DNA from: Clostridia bacterium
GTDB taxonomy: Bacteria > Bacillota > Clostridia > Oscillospirales > CAG-272
Assembly: GCA_017540285.1 (NCBI GenBank)
Contig: JAFYBI010000414.1
Span: forward strand, 1-26,484
DNA length: 26,484 nucleotides
Direction: 5' to 3'
Shown here piece after piece: positions 15,871 through 23,152 of the stretch (position 1 is the stretch's first letter; each line of letters opens with the position of its first letter). The translations under genes were made by a program, and so were the position numbers. The notes below the pieces were generated by a model. The model saw only the letters and a program-made list of their open reading frames with translations. It did not search any database and was not told the DNA's origin.

Positions 15871-17376
15871 ATGAAACTGAGGCAAACAAAGAAACTGACC
15901 GCGCTCCTTCTGAGCCTGCTCCTGCTCGCATCCTCCTTTGCGGGATGCAGCGAAAAAGGAAACGGCGATCCCGCCGACGCTCCGAGCGCTCCGACGGCAG
16001 CCGAGAATCCGACGGCAGAGGCGGAAGAGGCCCCGGAGACGGACGCAAAGCTGTCCTGCACCGTTCCGGAGGATCTGAAGCTCGACGGGCGTTCCGTGCG
16101 CTTCCTCCACTTTGCCGACCAGCAGACCTTCAACATCAACGTCGAGGAGATGACCGGCGAGCTTCTGAACGACGCGGTGTTCTCCTCCAACCAGAAAGTC
16201 ATGGAGGACCTCGCCTGCGTTTTCGAGCACTATGAGAACGGCGGCATCGAGCCCACCAAGCTGACGACCTCGTTCAAAGCGGGCGACGACATCTACGAAA
16301 TCGTCTACGGCACGCAGTGGAAGGTCGCGCCCATCGTCTCCCAGCACATTTTCGCGAACCTGAACGAGAAGGAAGACAACTACATCGACTATGAAAAGCC
16401 GTGGTGGTACAAAAACTACATCCACGAAACGATGGCCGACAACGATCACACCTATTTCCTCGCGGGCGACGCTTCCCCCGACGTGTTCCGCCGCTCGTCC
16501 ATGATGATCCTCAATACGGACCTGCTCGCGGACATCGGCCGGGACGTCAACGACATCTATGAGACCATCCTGAACGGCGACTGGACCTTCGACAAGCTTT
16601 CCGAGATCGTCGCGGGCGTGTATATCGACGGAAACGGCAACGGGAAGCACGACGTCGGCGACACCTTCGGCTTTGCTTCCTGGACCCGCAGCGACGTCGA
16701 CCACTTCATGATCGACTGCGGCGTGCGCGGATGCTCCCGCGACGAAGAGGGCGTCCCCTCCATCACCTTCAACAACGACACGACGGTCAAATTCGTCGAA
16801 ACCCTCGTCGACTTCCTCTGGAACAACGAAGGATCGTACTACGTCGAGGGCATCCCGACATTTGAGATGATGGAGAACAATCAGGTCCTGTTCCTCTGCG
16901 AGAAGTTCTCGCGCCTCGACATGATCCGCGACATGCAGACGGACTTTACCATCGTGCCCGTGCCGAAGCTGGATTCCACGATCGAGAATTACGGCTCGGC
17001 CACCCATGACGACGCGGTCATCCTCTGCATCCCGGTGATCAGCGCGAACGTGAAATCCTCCACCGCGGTGCTGGAGAAGATGGGATATTACTACTATGAC
17101 GACGTCATGCCGAACTACTTCGACGTGATCCTGAAGAACAAATACCGCCGCGACTCCTCCGACGCCGCCTCCCAGGTCATCGATCTGATCCATGACTCCC
17201 TCACGACCGACTTTGCCTATATCTACAATTACGGCATGTCCAACATGATGCTCTCCCTGCGCGACCTCATCGGCGTCGCGAAGAGCACGGACTTCGCCTC
17301 CTCCTACAAGAAGAGCGAAAAGATGTACAACAAGGTCTTCGCGAAGCTCCTCGATTCCATCCGCGAAGGCGAATGA
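15871..17376 (+). CDS. Extracellular solute-binding lipoprotein with calcium-loop motif
   Basis: This is a 501-residue protein. Residues 1-25 form a lipoprotein signal peptide (Lys-Arg start, Leu-rich core), ending in the lipobox F-A-G-Cys26. A low-complexity Ala/Pro/Glu linker (about 30-58) tethers the mature domain to the membrane. The rest resembles family-1 (carbohydrate) solute-binding proteins of ABC importers, with aromatic clusters such as YEKPWWYKNY. Residues 253-264 spell DGNGNGKHDVGD, a 12-residue EF-hand-type loop with oxygen ligands at positions 1, 3, 5 and 12, so calcium binding is likely. No permease or ATPase gene follows, so it must share a transporter encoded elsewhere. GGAAAG precedes the ATG. 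It is co-transcribed with the GH95-like gene, suggesting uptake of that enzyme's oligosaccharide substrate. Confidence 0.85.
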   Translation: MKLRQTKKLTALLLSLLLLASSFAGCSEKGNGDPADAPSAPTAAENPTAEAEEAPETDAKLSCTVPEDLKLDGRSVRFLHFADQQTFNINVEEMTGELLNDAVFSSNQKVMEDLACVFEHYENGGIEPTKLTTSFKAGDDIYEIVYGTQWKVAPIVSQHIFANLNEKEDNYIDYEKPWWYKNYIHETMADNDHTYFLAGDASPDVFRRSSMMILNTDLLADIGRDVNDIYETILNGDWTFDKLSEIVAGVYIDGNGNGKHDVGDTFGFASWTRSDVDHFMIDCGVRGCSRDEEGVPSITFNNDTTVKFVETLVDFLWNNEGSYYVEGIPTFEMMENNQVLFLCEKFSRLDMIRDMQTDFTIVPVPKLDSTIENYGSATHDDAVILCIPVISANVKSSTAVLEKMGYYYYDDVMPNYFDVILKNKYRRDSSDAASQVIDLIHDSLTTDFAYIYNYGMSNMMLSLRDLIGVAKSTDFASSYKKSEKMYNKVFAKLLDSIREGE

Positions 17377-17380
17377 TCCC

Positions 17381-17869
17381 ATGGGAAGAAAGACACAGAT
17401 CAGGTGCAACGGGGACGCCGCCCGCTTCGAAGAGATCGCCGGCTTTGTCTACGAGCGATTCGGGAATTCCGTTCATTATATCGCGGACGTCGCCGGCGGA
17501 CAGGGGATGCTCTCCCGGATTCTGAACAAGAAATACAACTACGAGGCCGAGGTGATCGACCCCCGGCATTATCAGGTCGTCGGCGTGAAAAACCGCGAAT
17601 GCGAATACCGCAGCGAGATGGCCGGGTTTTACGATCTGATCATCGGCCTGCATCCGGACGAGGCGACCCGGGACGTCGTGGAATCCGCGAAGACGCGCCC
17701 CGTCCTGGTGGTTCCCTGCTGCAATTTCTGGGACCGGAGCCGCAAGCTCGGAACGAAAGAGATGGTCGCGGAGATCTCGAAATGGCTCGAGGAACACGGC
17801 ATCCGCTACGAAGTCGTGACCTTCCGCTTCAAGGGTCCGAAGAACATCGGGATCCTGACGTATCGATAA
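17381..17869 (+). CDS. Small class I SAM-dependent methyltransferase-like protein
   Basis: This is a 162-residue alpha/beta protein. IADVAGGQGML (34-44) looks like motif I of class I methyltransferases (acidic residue plus Gly-rich loop). EVID with Asp60 fits the acidic end of the next strand. YDLIIGLHPDEA (84-95) and VLVVPCCNFWD (108-118) fit later core strands, the latter resembling a motif IV-type Pro-Cys-Cys-Asn. It is at the short end for the fold and has no attached recognition domain, so its substrate (RNA, protein or small molecule) is unknown. It starts four bases after the lipoprotein stop codon and is followed by a terminator, so it is the last gene of this operon. Confidence 0.7.
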   Translation: MGRKTQIRCNGDAARFEEIAGFVYERFGNSVHYIADVAGGQGMLSRILNKKYNYEAEVIDPRHYQVVGVKNRECEYRSEMAGFYDLIIGLHPDEATRDVVESAKTRPVLVVPCCNFWDRSRKLGTKEMVAEISKWLEEHGIRYEVVTFRFKGPKNIGILTYR

Positions 17870-17886
17870 ACGCATGCGCATCCCCC

Positions 17887-17942
17887 AAAGCCCGCGCAGT
17901 CACGCCGTTGTCCGCACGGGAGTGTCCGCGGCGGGCTTTTAT
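17887..17942 (+). terminator. Probable Rho-independent terminator
   Basis: AAAGCCCGC (17887-17895) pairs with GCGGGCTTT (17931-17939), a 9-bp stem ending in TTTTAT. The intervening 35 bases are GC-rich and could fold further. It ends the GH95-like operon. The long loop lowers certainty. Confidence 0.65.
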
Positions 17943-18014
17943 GGACTTGCGAATCAAACAGCAGAAGTTCCGGCAGCATACCCGCAGCCGGACCGCATCG
18001 CGAAAGGCGGCAGC

Positions 18015-18584
18015 ATGAATCTCATCGAAACCATGACCTCCTCCGAGCTGATTTTCGACGGCAAGGTGGTCCATCTCTACCGCGACACCGTAGCGCTTCC
18101 GGACGGCGCGTCCGCGATCCGGGAGATCGTGAAGCACATCGGCGCCGTCTGCGTCGTTCCCCTCACCGACGACGGGGACGTGATCCTCGAGCGGCAGTAC
18201 CGGTACGCCGTGGGACAGATCCTGACGGAGATCCCCGCCGGCAAGCTCGACTTTCCGGATGAAGACCGCGCCGAGGCAGCGCTGCGTGAGCTGCGGGAGG
18301 AGACCGGCGCGGTCCCGCGGGAGCTCATCGATCTCGGGGACTTTTACGGTTCTCCCGCCATCATGGGCGAGCGCATCCGCATGTTCCTCGCGCGCGGTCT
18401 GACGTTCACGGAGCGCCACCTCGACGAGGACGAATTCCTCGACGTGATCCGGATGCCCCTCTCCGAAGCGGTCCGGGCGGTCATGAACGGGGAGATCCCG
18501 GACGGCAAGACGCAGTGCGCCATCCTGCGCGCCGCCCGGATGCTGGAAAACGAAAACACCGCCCCGGAAGGCGGGATCCATTGA
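18015..18584 (+). CDS. Nudix hydrolase, ADP-ribose pyrophosphatase type
   Basis: This is a 189-residue cytoplasmic enzyme that probably splits ADP-ribose into AMP and ribose-5-phosphate. The segment QYRYAVGQILTEIPAGKLD is typical of the NudF group. The Nudix box runs from Gly76 through Glu83 to R91-E92-x2-E95-E96-x-G98. It has one residue more than the canonical spacing between Gly and Glu, which is common in clostridial members. The chosen ATG follows GAAAGGCGG. A longer reading starts inside the upstream terminator and is rejected. It lies 13 bases before the PaaK-like gene, probably in one operon. No clear promoter was found between the terminator and this gene. Confidence 0.9.
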   Translation: MNLIETMTSSELIFDGKVVHLYRDTVALPDGASAIREIVKHIGAVCVVPLTDDGDVILERQYRYAVGQILTEIPAGKLDFPDEDRAEAALRELREETGAVPRELIDLGDFYGSPAIMGERIRMFLARGLTFTERHLDEDEFLDVIRMPLSEAVRAVMNGEIPDGKTQCAILRAARMLENENTAPEGGIH

Positions 18585-18597
18585 CGGAGGACATGGG

Positions 18598-19923
18598 ATG
18601 GGACTCATACGGGCCATGATGCAGACGCATCGGGGCGATCGTCTCTCACGGGAGGAGCTTGTCCGGGTGCAGGAACACAGACGGAAGGCGCTCGTCCGCC
18701 ATTCGCGGGCACACAGTCCGTTCTACCGGGATCTGTACGCGGATCTTCCGGACGATGCTGCGCTCGCCGATCTGCCCGTCGTCACGAAGCCGCAGATGAT
18801 GGCGGAATTCGATCGGGTCCTGACGGATCGCCGCGTGACGATGGCGCGGATCGAAGAATTCACCGCGGACCTCGATCATGTCGGGCATAAGATCGACGGG
18901 CGGTATCTGGTGTTCAAGACCTCCGGCTCCACGGGAAACCCGGCCGTCGTGCTGTATGACAGCGCCATGATCGGCGTCTCGTCGGCAGTCGCCGCGCACC
19001 GCACCTTTGCGAAGCGGGACGATTTGAAGGCTTTCCTGCGGCACGGCAAAAGAACGGCCGGGGTTTTCGCCGACCGCGGCTTTTATCTCGCGTGCGGGAT
19101 GTCGCGCTACCTGCAGCTCAGAATGCCCGGCAAGCAGTCGAAGATCACCGTGGACGTCAACGCGCCGGAGGAAGAGATCGTGAGGCAGCTCAACGAATTC
19201 GGACCGGCGATGCTCAGCGGCTACCCTTCGAATCTCGCGCTTCTCGCGGAGGACGAAGGACTGACGATCCGCCCGGACGTCGTGATCACCGGCGGAGAAC
19301 TCCTGACGGACGCGGTGCGGCGAAAGCTGACGGAGAAATTCGGATGCACCGTACAGACGCACTATTCCTGCACGGAAGGCGGAGAGATCGCGTGCGAATG
19401 CGCCGAAGAGCACCTGCACATCAACGAGGACTGGGTGATCCTCGAGCCTGTGGACCGGGACAACCGCCCCGTGGGATTCGGCGTCCAGTCCGACAAGGTA
19501 TTGATCACCAACCTCGCGAACCGCATCCAGCCCTTCATCCGCTATGAGCTGACCGACCGGGTCATCGTGCATGACGAACCTTGCCGCTGCGGCAGAAACA
19601 CCCGCTGGCTCGAGATCGAAGGGCGCACGGACGACACGGTCCTCCTCCCGAACGGGGGAAAGATCGCGCCGATGTCGCTTTACAAGATCCTCGAAGAGGT
19701 CCGGGCGATCCGCCGTTTCCAGCTGACACAGACCGCGCCGGACCGGTTCGAGGTGCGCCTGGTCAGCGAATGCCCGGAGGAGGCTTTTGCGGAAGCTGAG
19801 CGGGCGCTGACGGCGTTCTTCGCGGAGAAGGGCTGCCCGGAGGCGGTGATCACGCTGTCCGGCGACGCGCCGCGGCCCGATCCCGTCAGCGGAAAGTTCA
19901 AGCACGTCGTCCGGAGCTTCTGA
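18598..19923 (+). CDS. PaaK-like adenylate-forming enzyme
   Basis: This is a 441-residue member of the phenylacetate-CoA ligase branch of adenylate-forming enzymes, often annotated as CoF synthetase or capsule protein CapK-like. The ATP-binding loop is KTSGSTGNP (107-115). Further family segments are LSGYPSNLALL, TGGELL, YSCTEGG and YELTDRV, and the C-terminal end SGKFKHVVRS carries the usual Lys. C-R-C-G before the C-domain is also seen in this branch. The enzyme should activate a carboxylic acid as acyl-AMP, possibly onward to CoA, but the acid cannot be read from sequence. Its neighbours are a Nudix hydrolase upstream and a terminator downstream. Confidence 0.85.
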   Translation: MGLIRAMMQTHRGDRLSREELVRVQEHRRKALVRHSRAHSPFYRDLYADLPDDAALADLPVVTKPQMMAEFDRVLTDRRVTMARIEEFTADLDHVGHKIDGRYLVFKTSGSTGNPAVVLYDSAMIGVSSAVAAHRTFAKRDDLKAFLRHGKRTAGVFADRGFYLACGMSRYLQLRMPGKQSKITVDVNAPEEEIVRQLNEFGPAMLSGYPSNLALLAEDEGLTIRPDVVITGGELLTDAVRRKLTEKFGCTVQTHYSCTEGGEIACECAEEHLHINEDWVILEPVDRDNRPVGFGVQSDKVLITNLANRIQPFIRYELTDRVIVHDEPCRCGRNTRWLEIEGRTDDTVLLPNGGKIAPMSLYKILEEVRAIRRFQLTQTAPDRFEVRLVSECPEEAFAEAERALTAFFAEKGCPEAVITLSGDAPRPDPVSGKFKHVVRSF

Positions 19924-20039
19924 GCGTCCGTACGCACGGGAAACAGGCCCCGCCTTCCCCGGTGAGATTTCCGTCAAAAGGATTTGGGCAGGCGGATCGG
20001 CGGAAACCGGTATGCCGCCCGGCAGATTTCAGAACAAAC

Positions 20040-20074
20040 AAAAGGAGCTGTCTTCGAAGGAAGCGGCTCCTTTT
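20040..20074. terminator. Bidirectional Rho-independent terminator
   Basis: AAAAGGAGC (20040-20048) pairs with GCTCCTTTT (20066-20074), with a nested CTTCGAAG hairpin in the loop. T-runs follow on both strands (TTTTCG on plus, TTTTGTTTGTTC on minus). It sits between the converging PaaK-like and URO-D-like 4 genes and probably ends both transcripts. The rest of this 234-base gap shows only small GC hairpins. Confidence 0.85.
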
Positions 20075-20157
20075 CGCTGCGGACATGCCGGACAGCGGAC
20101 ATTTTCTGTTTCCGGGACTCCCGGATGAGGGGATGCGGCTTGCCGGGGAACGCGGCG

Positions 20158-21285
20158 TCACCCCTCCTGCATGCCGAACATCTTCTCCTTGAGGTCGAGA
20201 TAGTACAGGTAGTCGTCGGGGTCGACGTTCGGCGGGCAGCGGTGGTCGCAGAACGGAATGTAACCGCCCCGCGCGACGTACTTTTCGAGCGATTTCAAAT
20301 ACGCTTTGATCGCGTCGCGTCCGGCTCCCAGCGCCATCTTGTCGACGCCGCCCATGATGCGGAGCTGGCCGTTGTACTGGTCGAGAAGCTCGCCGGGATG
20401 CGCGCAGCTGTTCACTTCGAACGGGAACAGGCAGTTGATGCCGCCTTCGAGCAGATAGGGCAGGATCGGCCGCACGTCGCCGTCGCAGTCCGTGTACCAC
20501 AGATCGATGCCGTGCTCGTCGAGCTTTTTCCGGATGCGCTTGTACCGCGGCATGACGACATCCCGGAAAAACGGCACGGAGACGATCGGACCGTTTTTGA
20601 AGCAGATATCCTCCCAGCCCGACGCATAGTCGAAGGTGATCTCGCCGAGCACCTGATCGAGGGAATCCTCCACGAGGACGCAGCAGGTCTCGACCATGTC
20701 CTCCACCATGTCCGGGTAGTCGTAGCAGGCGTACGCCAACCCTTCGAAGGTCATCATGTCCCGGATTTTGCCGATCATGGAGCCGCAGCTGATCCCGAGC
20801 GGATAGTCGCGGTCGTCCGGGTATGCCTTTTTGAGCCGTTCCACATCCATCTTCCGGCCGGGATGATGCCGATCGAAATGCTCTTCCTTGACCCGCTTCC
20901 AGTCGTCGGGCGTCGTGACGGAGGATTTCAGATAGTGCGGGATGGTGTCCTTCCCGGAGGCGAGCACCTCCGCCATGAGACCGTCCGCGTTGATGCGGAT
21001 GATCTTGTTGTCGTACCGTCCGATCTCCTTTTCCTCAAAAGCCGGGCACATCCACGTCGCGCCGCCGATCTGTCCGATGCGGTCGAACGCGAAGAAGACG
21101 TCCGCCTCGCCGTTGTTCCTGATCCCGTTTTCATAGAACAGGGGCCATGTGGTAAAATTCTCGTTCCAGTAGCCGAATTCCATATTGAAGGAGCGGTCGA
21201 CGGACTGCCAGTGCATCTGACGGTTGAACCGCTCGCGCGCCGTCATGGTCCCGCGCCACGGCTTGCGGATGGGCTGAATTCCCAT
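20158..21285 (-). CDS. URO-D superfamily protein 4, altered metal site
   Basis: This is a 375-residue URO-D superfamily TIM barrel. The metal-site segment reads W263-Y-T265-D-C267-D-G-D where the other paralogues have W-x-His-x-Cys-Gly, so the His ligand is replaced by Thr. Near the C-terminus F-C346-D-H-R-C350 falls where MtaA-like enzymes carry the third Cys ligand. The paralogues in this window lack Cys there. The family strand MGGVDKMALG follows the expected order. The start is the first ATG after AAAGGA. An internal ATG 13 codons later lacks a good ribosome binding site. It lies 33 bases downstream of the GH51 gene in the same operon, linking it to arabinose release. Confidence 0.8.
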   Translation of the reverse strand: MGIQPIRKPWRGTMTARERFNRQMHWQSVDRSFNMEFGYWNENFTTWPLFYENGIRNNGEADVFFAFDRIGQIGGATWMCPAFEEKEIGRYDNKIIRINADGLMAEVLASGKDTIPHYLKSSVTTPDDWKRVKEEHFDRHHPGRKMDVERLKKAYPDDRDYPLGISCGSMIGKIRDMMTFEGLAYACYDYPDMVEDMVETCCVLVEDSLDQVLGEITFDYASGWEDICFKNGPIVSVPFFRDVVMPRYKRIRKKLDEHGIDLWYTDCDGDVRPILPYLLEGGINCLFPFEVNSCAHPGELLDQYNGQLRIMGGVDKMALGAGRDAIKAYLKSLEKYVARGGYIPFCDHRCPPNVDPDDYLYYLDLKEKMFGMQEG

Positions 21286-21318
21286 GATTCTCTTCGTCCT
21301 TTCGTTTTTTTCTGTTCT

Positions 21319-22950
21319 CTATTCGCCTCGTGATTCGCCGCAGCCGGTTCCCCGGCGGAAGCGCAGGACGTTCCACGATTCGCGCCGCAGGTCCGCGGTC
21401 AGGATCCCGCCGTCCGCACGGGTATCCGGATTCCGGCGCGGCAGGATCCTGTTCGGGGAGTCCCAGGTATTCGCGTCGCTCGGGTTTTCCGCGAACATCT
21501 CGATGTGCTCCTCGAATCGCCATCCCTCGAAGCCGCGGACGTCGAGGCGAAGCTGCTGATCCTCCGCAAGATCCGCGTTGATCACAAAGACGCTGAGTTC
21601 TCCGGCCTCCTCGTCGAGCGCGGCTCCCGCCTGGATCGTCGCGGCGTCTTCGAATCCGCCGTACTGATTCATGTCGTCGATGGCGTATCCGGGCACGTCG
21701 TACGTTTCGCATGTCACCTCGCACCGGAGCGACACGCCCTTCGCCCGCCGGATCATCTCTTCGAAGGGATAATACGCCGCGCCTTTCCAGACGTGTTCCC
21801 GGTCCGTCGCGCAGAGTATGCCGAGGCCGCCGGTGGCGCATCCGATCCTGACGCGGTCCGCGTGCCTCAGCATCACGAGCATGGTGCTTGCCGTACCGAG
21901 CGCGCCGAGCATTTCGCGGCTTCCGGGACGCGGTCCGCGCTTCGGCCAGTTGTCCGGGTCGTGACGCACGTAGGTCCTGTTCGGATTGAAGACGCCGAAC
22001 ATGTCCGCGTTCTGCCTGCCGCCCATGCCGAGATGCGCCTCGCCGCGCGGACGGAACATGCTGCCGTACTCGTCGAGCGCGAGCATCATCGTTTTCTTCG
22101 TGCGCAGCTTGGTTTTCACATAATCGCAGAGGGCGATCTCCGTTCTGATGTAGTCCTCGAATGCCTGATACCCGGCGAGGAGCGCTTCGGGCATCTCCGG
22201 CGGCGCGGAATGGTAGTGATGCAGGGAGATGTAATCCACGGCGGAATAGCATTCCTCGAGCGCCGCGCGGTCCCAGTCCGGATAATGGTTCAGAAAAGGA
22301 GAGCTCGACACGCAGGCGATCGTTTCGATCGACGGATCCACCCACTTCATCGCCTTGCTGGTTTCATGCGCCAGCACGCCGTATCCGCGCGGATCCTTTT
22401 CCCATGAGGCGATCTGCCACGGGCCGTCCATTTCGTTTCCGAGGCACCAAGTCCGGACGCCGTACAGCGCGTCGTGTCCGTTCTTTTTCCTCAGATCGGA
22501 CCACCATGTGCCGCCGGGAAAATTGGTGTATTCCACGCAATCCGCGGCGTCCTGCAAAGTCCCCGTGCCAAGGTTGACCGTGTAGATCGCTTCCGCCCCG
22601 GCTTTTTCCGCCCAGCGGAGATACTCGTCGTGTCCCACGTCGTTCGGGATGAACTGCGCCCATGCCATGTCGAGGTGCGCTTTCCGCTCATTCCGAGGCC
22701 CGATGGAATCCTTCCACTGCCAGCCCGAGACGAAATTGCCGCCCGGCATCCGCACCGCGGGAAGGTTCGCGTCCTTCAGCGCTTCGTAAAAATCCCGGCG
22801 CATGCCCTCTCCGTCCGCCGTCGGATGCTTCGGATTGTACATGCTCCCGTTGACCATGGTTCCGATCGGTTCGAGAAACGCGCCGAACAGACGGGGCGAG
22901 ATCTCCCCGATCCGAAAATCCGGATGAATCGTGATGCCGGCTTTTTTCAT
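21319..22950 (-). CDS. GH51 alpha-L-arabinofuranosidase
   Basis: This is a 543-residue retaining enzyme with a TIM barrel (about 10-380) and a C-terminal beta-sandwich. The acid/base Glu173 lies in CLGNEMDG and the nucleophile Glu294 in LALDEYG, near the positions known from Geobacillus GH51. The N-terminal RIGEISPRLFGAFLEPIG and MPGGNFVSGW are family hallmarks. It releases terminal L-arabinofuranose from arabinoxylan or arabinan oligosaccharides. The lack of a signal peptide is usual for GH51 and implies cytoplasmic action. The start follows GGAGGT. The longer open reading runs through the promoter and is rejected. It heads a two-gene operon with URO-D-like protein 4. Confidence 0.95.
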   Translation of the reverse strand: MKKAGITIHPDFRIGEISPRLFGAFLEPIGTMVNGSMYNPKHPTADGEGMRRDFYEALKDANLPAVRMPGGNFVSGWQWKDSIGPRNERKAHLDMAWAQFIPNDVGHDEYLRWAEKAGAEAIYTVNLGTGTLQDAADCVEYTNFPGGTWWSDLRKKNGHDALYGVRTWCLGNEMDGPWQIASWEKDPRGYGVLAHETSKAMKWVDPSIETIACVSSSPFLNHYPDWDRAALEECYSAVDYISLHHYHSAPPEMPEALLAGYQAFEDYIRTEIALCDYVKTKLRTKKTMMLALDEYGSMFRPRGEAHLGMGGRQNADMFGVFNPNRTYVRHDPDNWPKRGPRPGSREMLGALGTASTMLVMLRHADRVRIGCATGGLGILCATDREHVWKGAAYYPFEEMIRRAKGVSLRCEVTCETYDVPGYAIDDMNQYGGFEDAATIQAGAALDEEAGELSVFVINADLAEDQQLRLDVRGFEGWRFEEHIEMFAENPSDANTWDSPNRILPRRNPDTRADGGILTADLRRESWNVLRFRRGTGCGESRGE

Positions 22951-23022
22951 GGTTACCTCCGTTTTCCCTCTCCCGGTCACGCCGGGCTCCTGAAGGCAGC
23001 TTTGCCGCTCTTTCCGCATACG

Positions 23023-23051
23023 ATTATAGCACAGCGCGGGCCGGAAGTCAA
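23023..23051 (-). promoter_or_regulatory. Promoter of the GH51 operon
   Basis: On the minus strand TTGACT (23046-23051, five of six) and consensus TATAAT (23023-23028) are 17 bases apart, 72 bases upstream of the GH51 start. Confidence 0.82.
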
Positions 23052-23065
23052 TTCCATCCTGCTCT

Positions 23066-23095
23066 CCGTCCGGAAAGTCTTGAAAAACCGGACGG
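23066..23095. repeat. Inverted repeat around a -35 element, candidate operator
   Basis: CCGTCCGG (23066-23073) and CCGGACGG (23088-23095) form a perfect 8-bp inverted repeat, 22 bases centre to centre, or about two helical turns. It brackets the -35 of the plus-strand promoter, and the right arm lies inside its spacer. It also sits about 15 bases upstream of the -35 of the divergent GH51 promoter. No T-run follows, so a terminator is unlikely. Confidence 0.6.
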
Positions 23096-23108
23096 TCTAT
23101 GGTATAAT
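23080..23108 (+). promoter_or_regulatory. Promoter of the zinc-ribbon/rhomboid/isomerase operon
   Basis: TTGAAA (23080-23085) and consensus TATAAT (23103-23108) are 17 bases apart, 44 bases upstream of the start codon. Confidence 0.82.
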
Positions 23109-23152
23109 CAGACAGGAAGAACAGCGTCCCCCGGATGAGAGGAGGGCATGCG

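Noticed and set aside
15712..17409. 565-codon minus-strand open frame opposite the lipoprotein gene
   Set aside because: The translation is dominated by Val, Asp and His repeats from codon bias. The sense strand has a clear signal peptide, lipobox and ribosome binding site.
19984..21333. 449-codon plus-strand open frame opposite URO-D-like protein 4
   Set aside because: It runs through the bidirectional terminator, lacks a domain, and mirrors the codon bias of the minus-strand gene.
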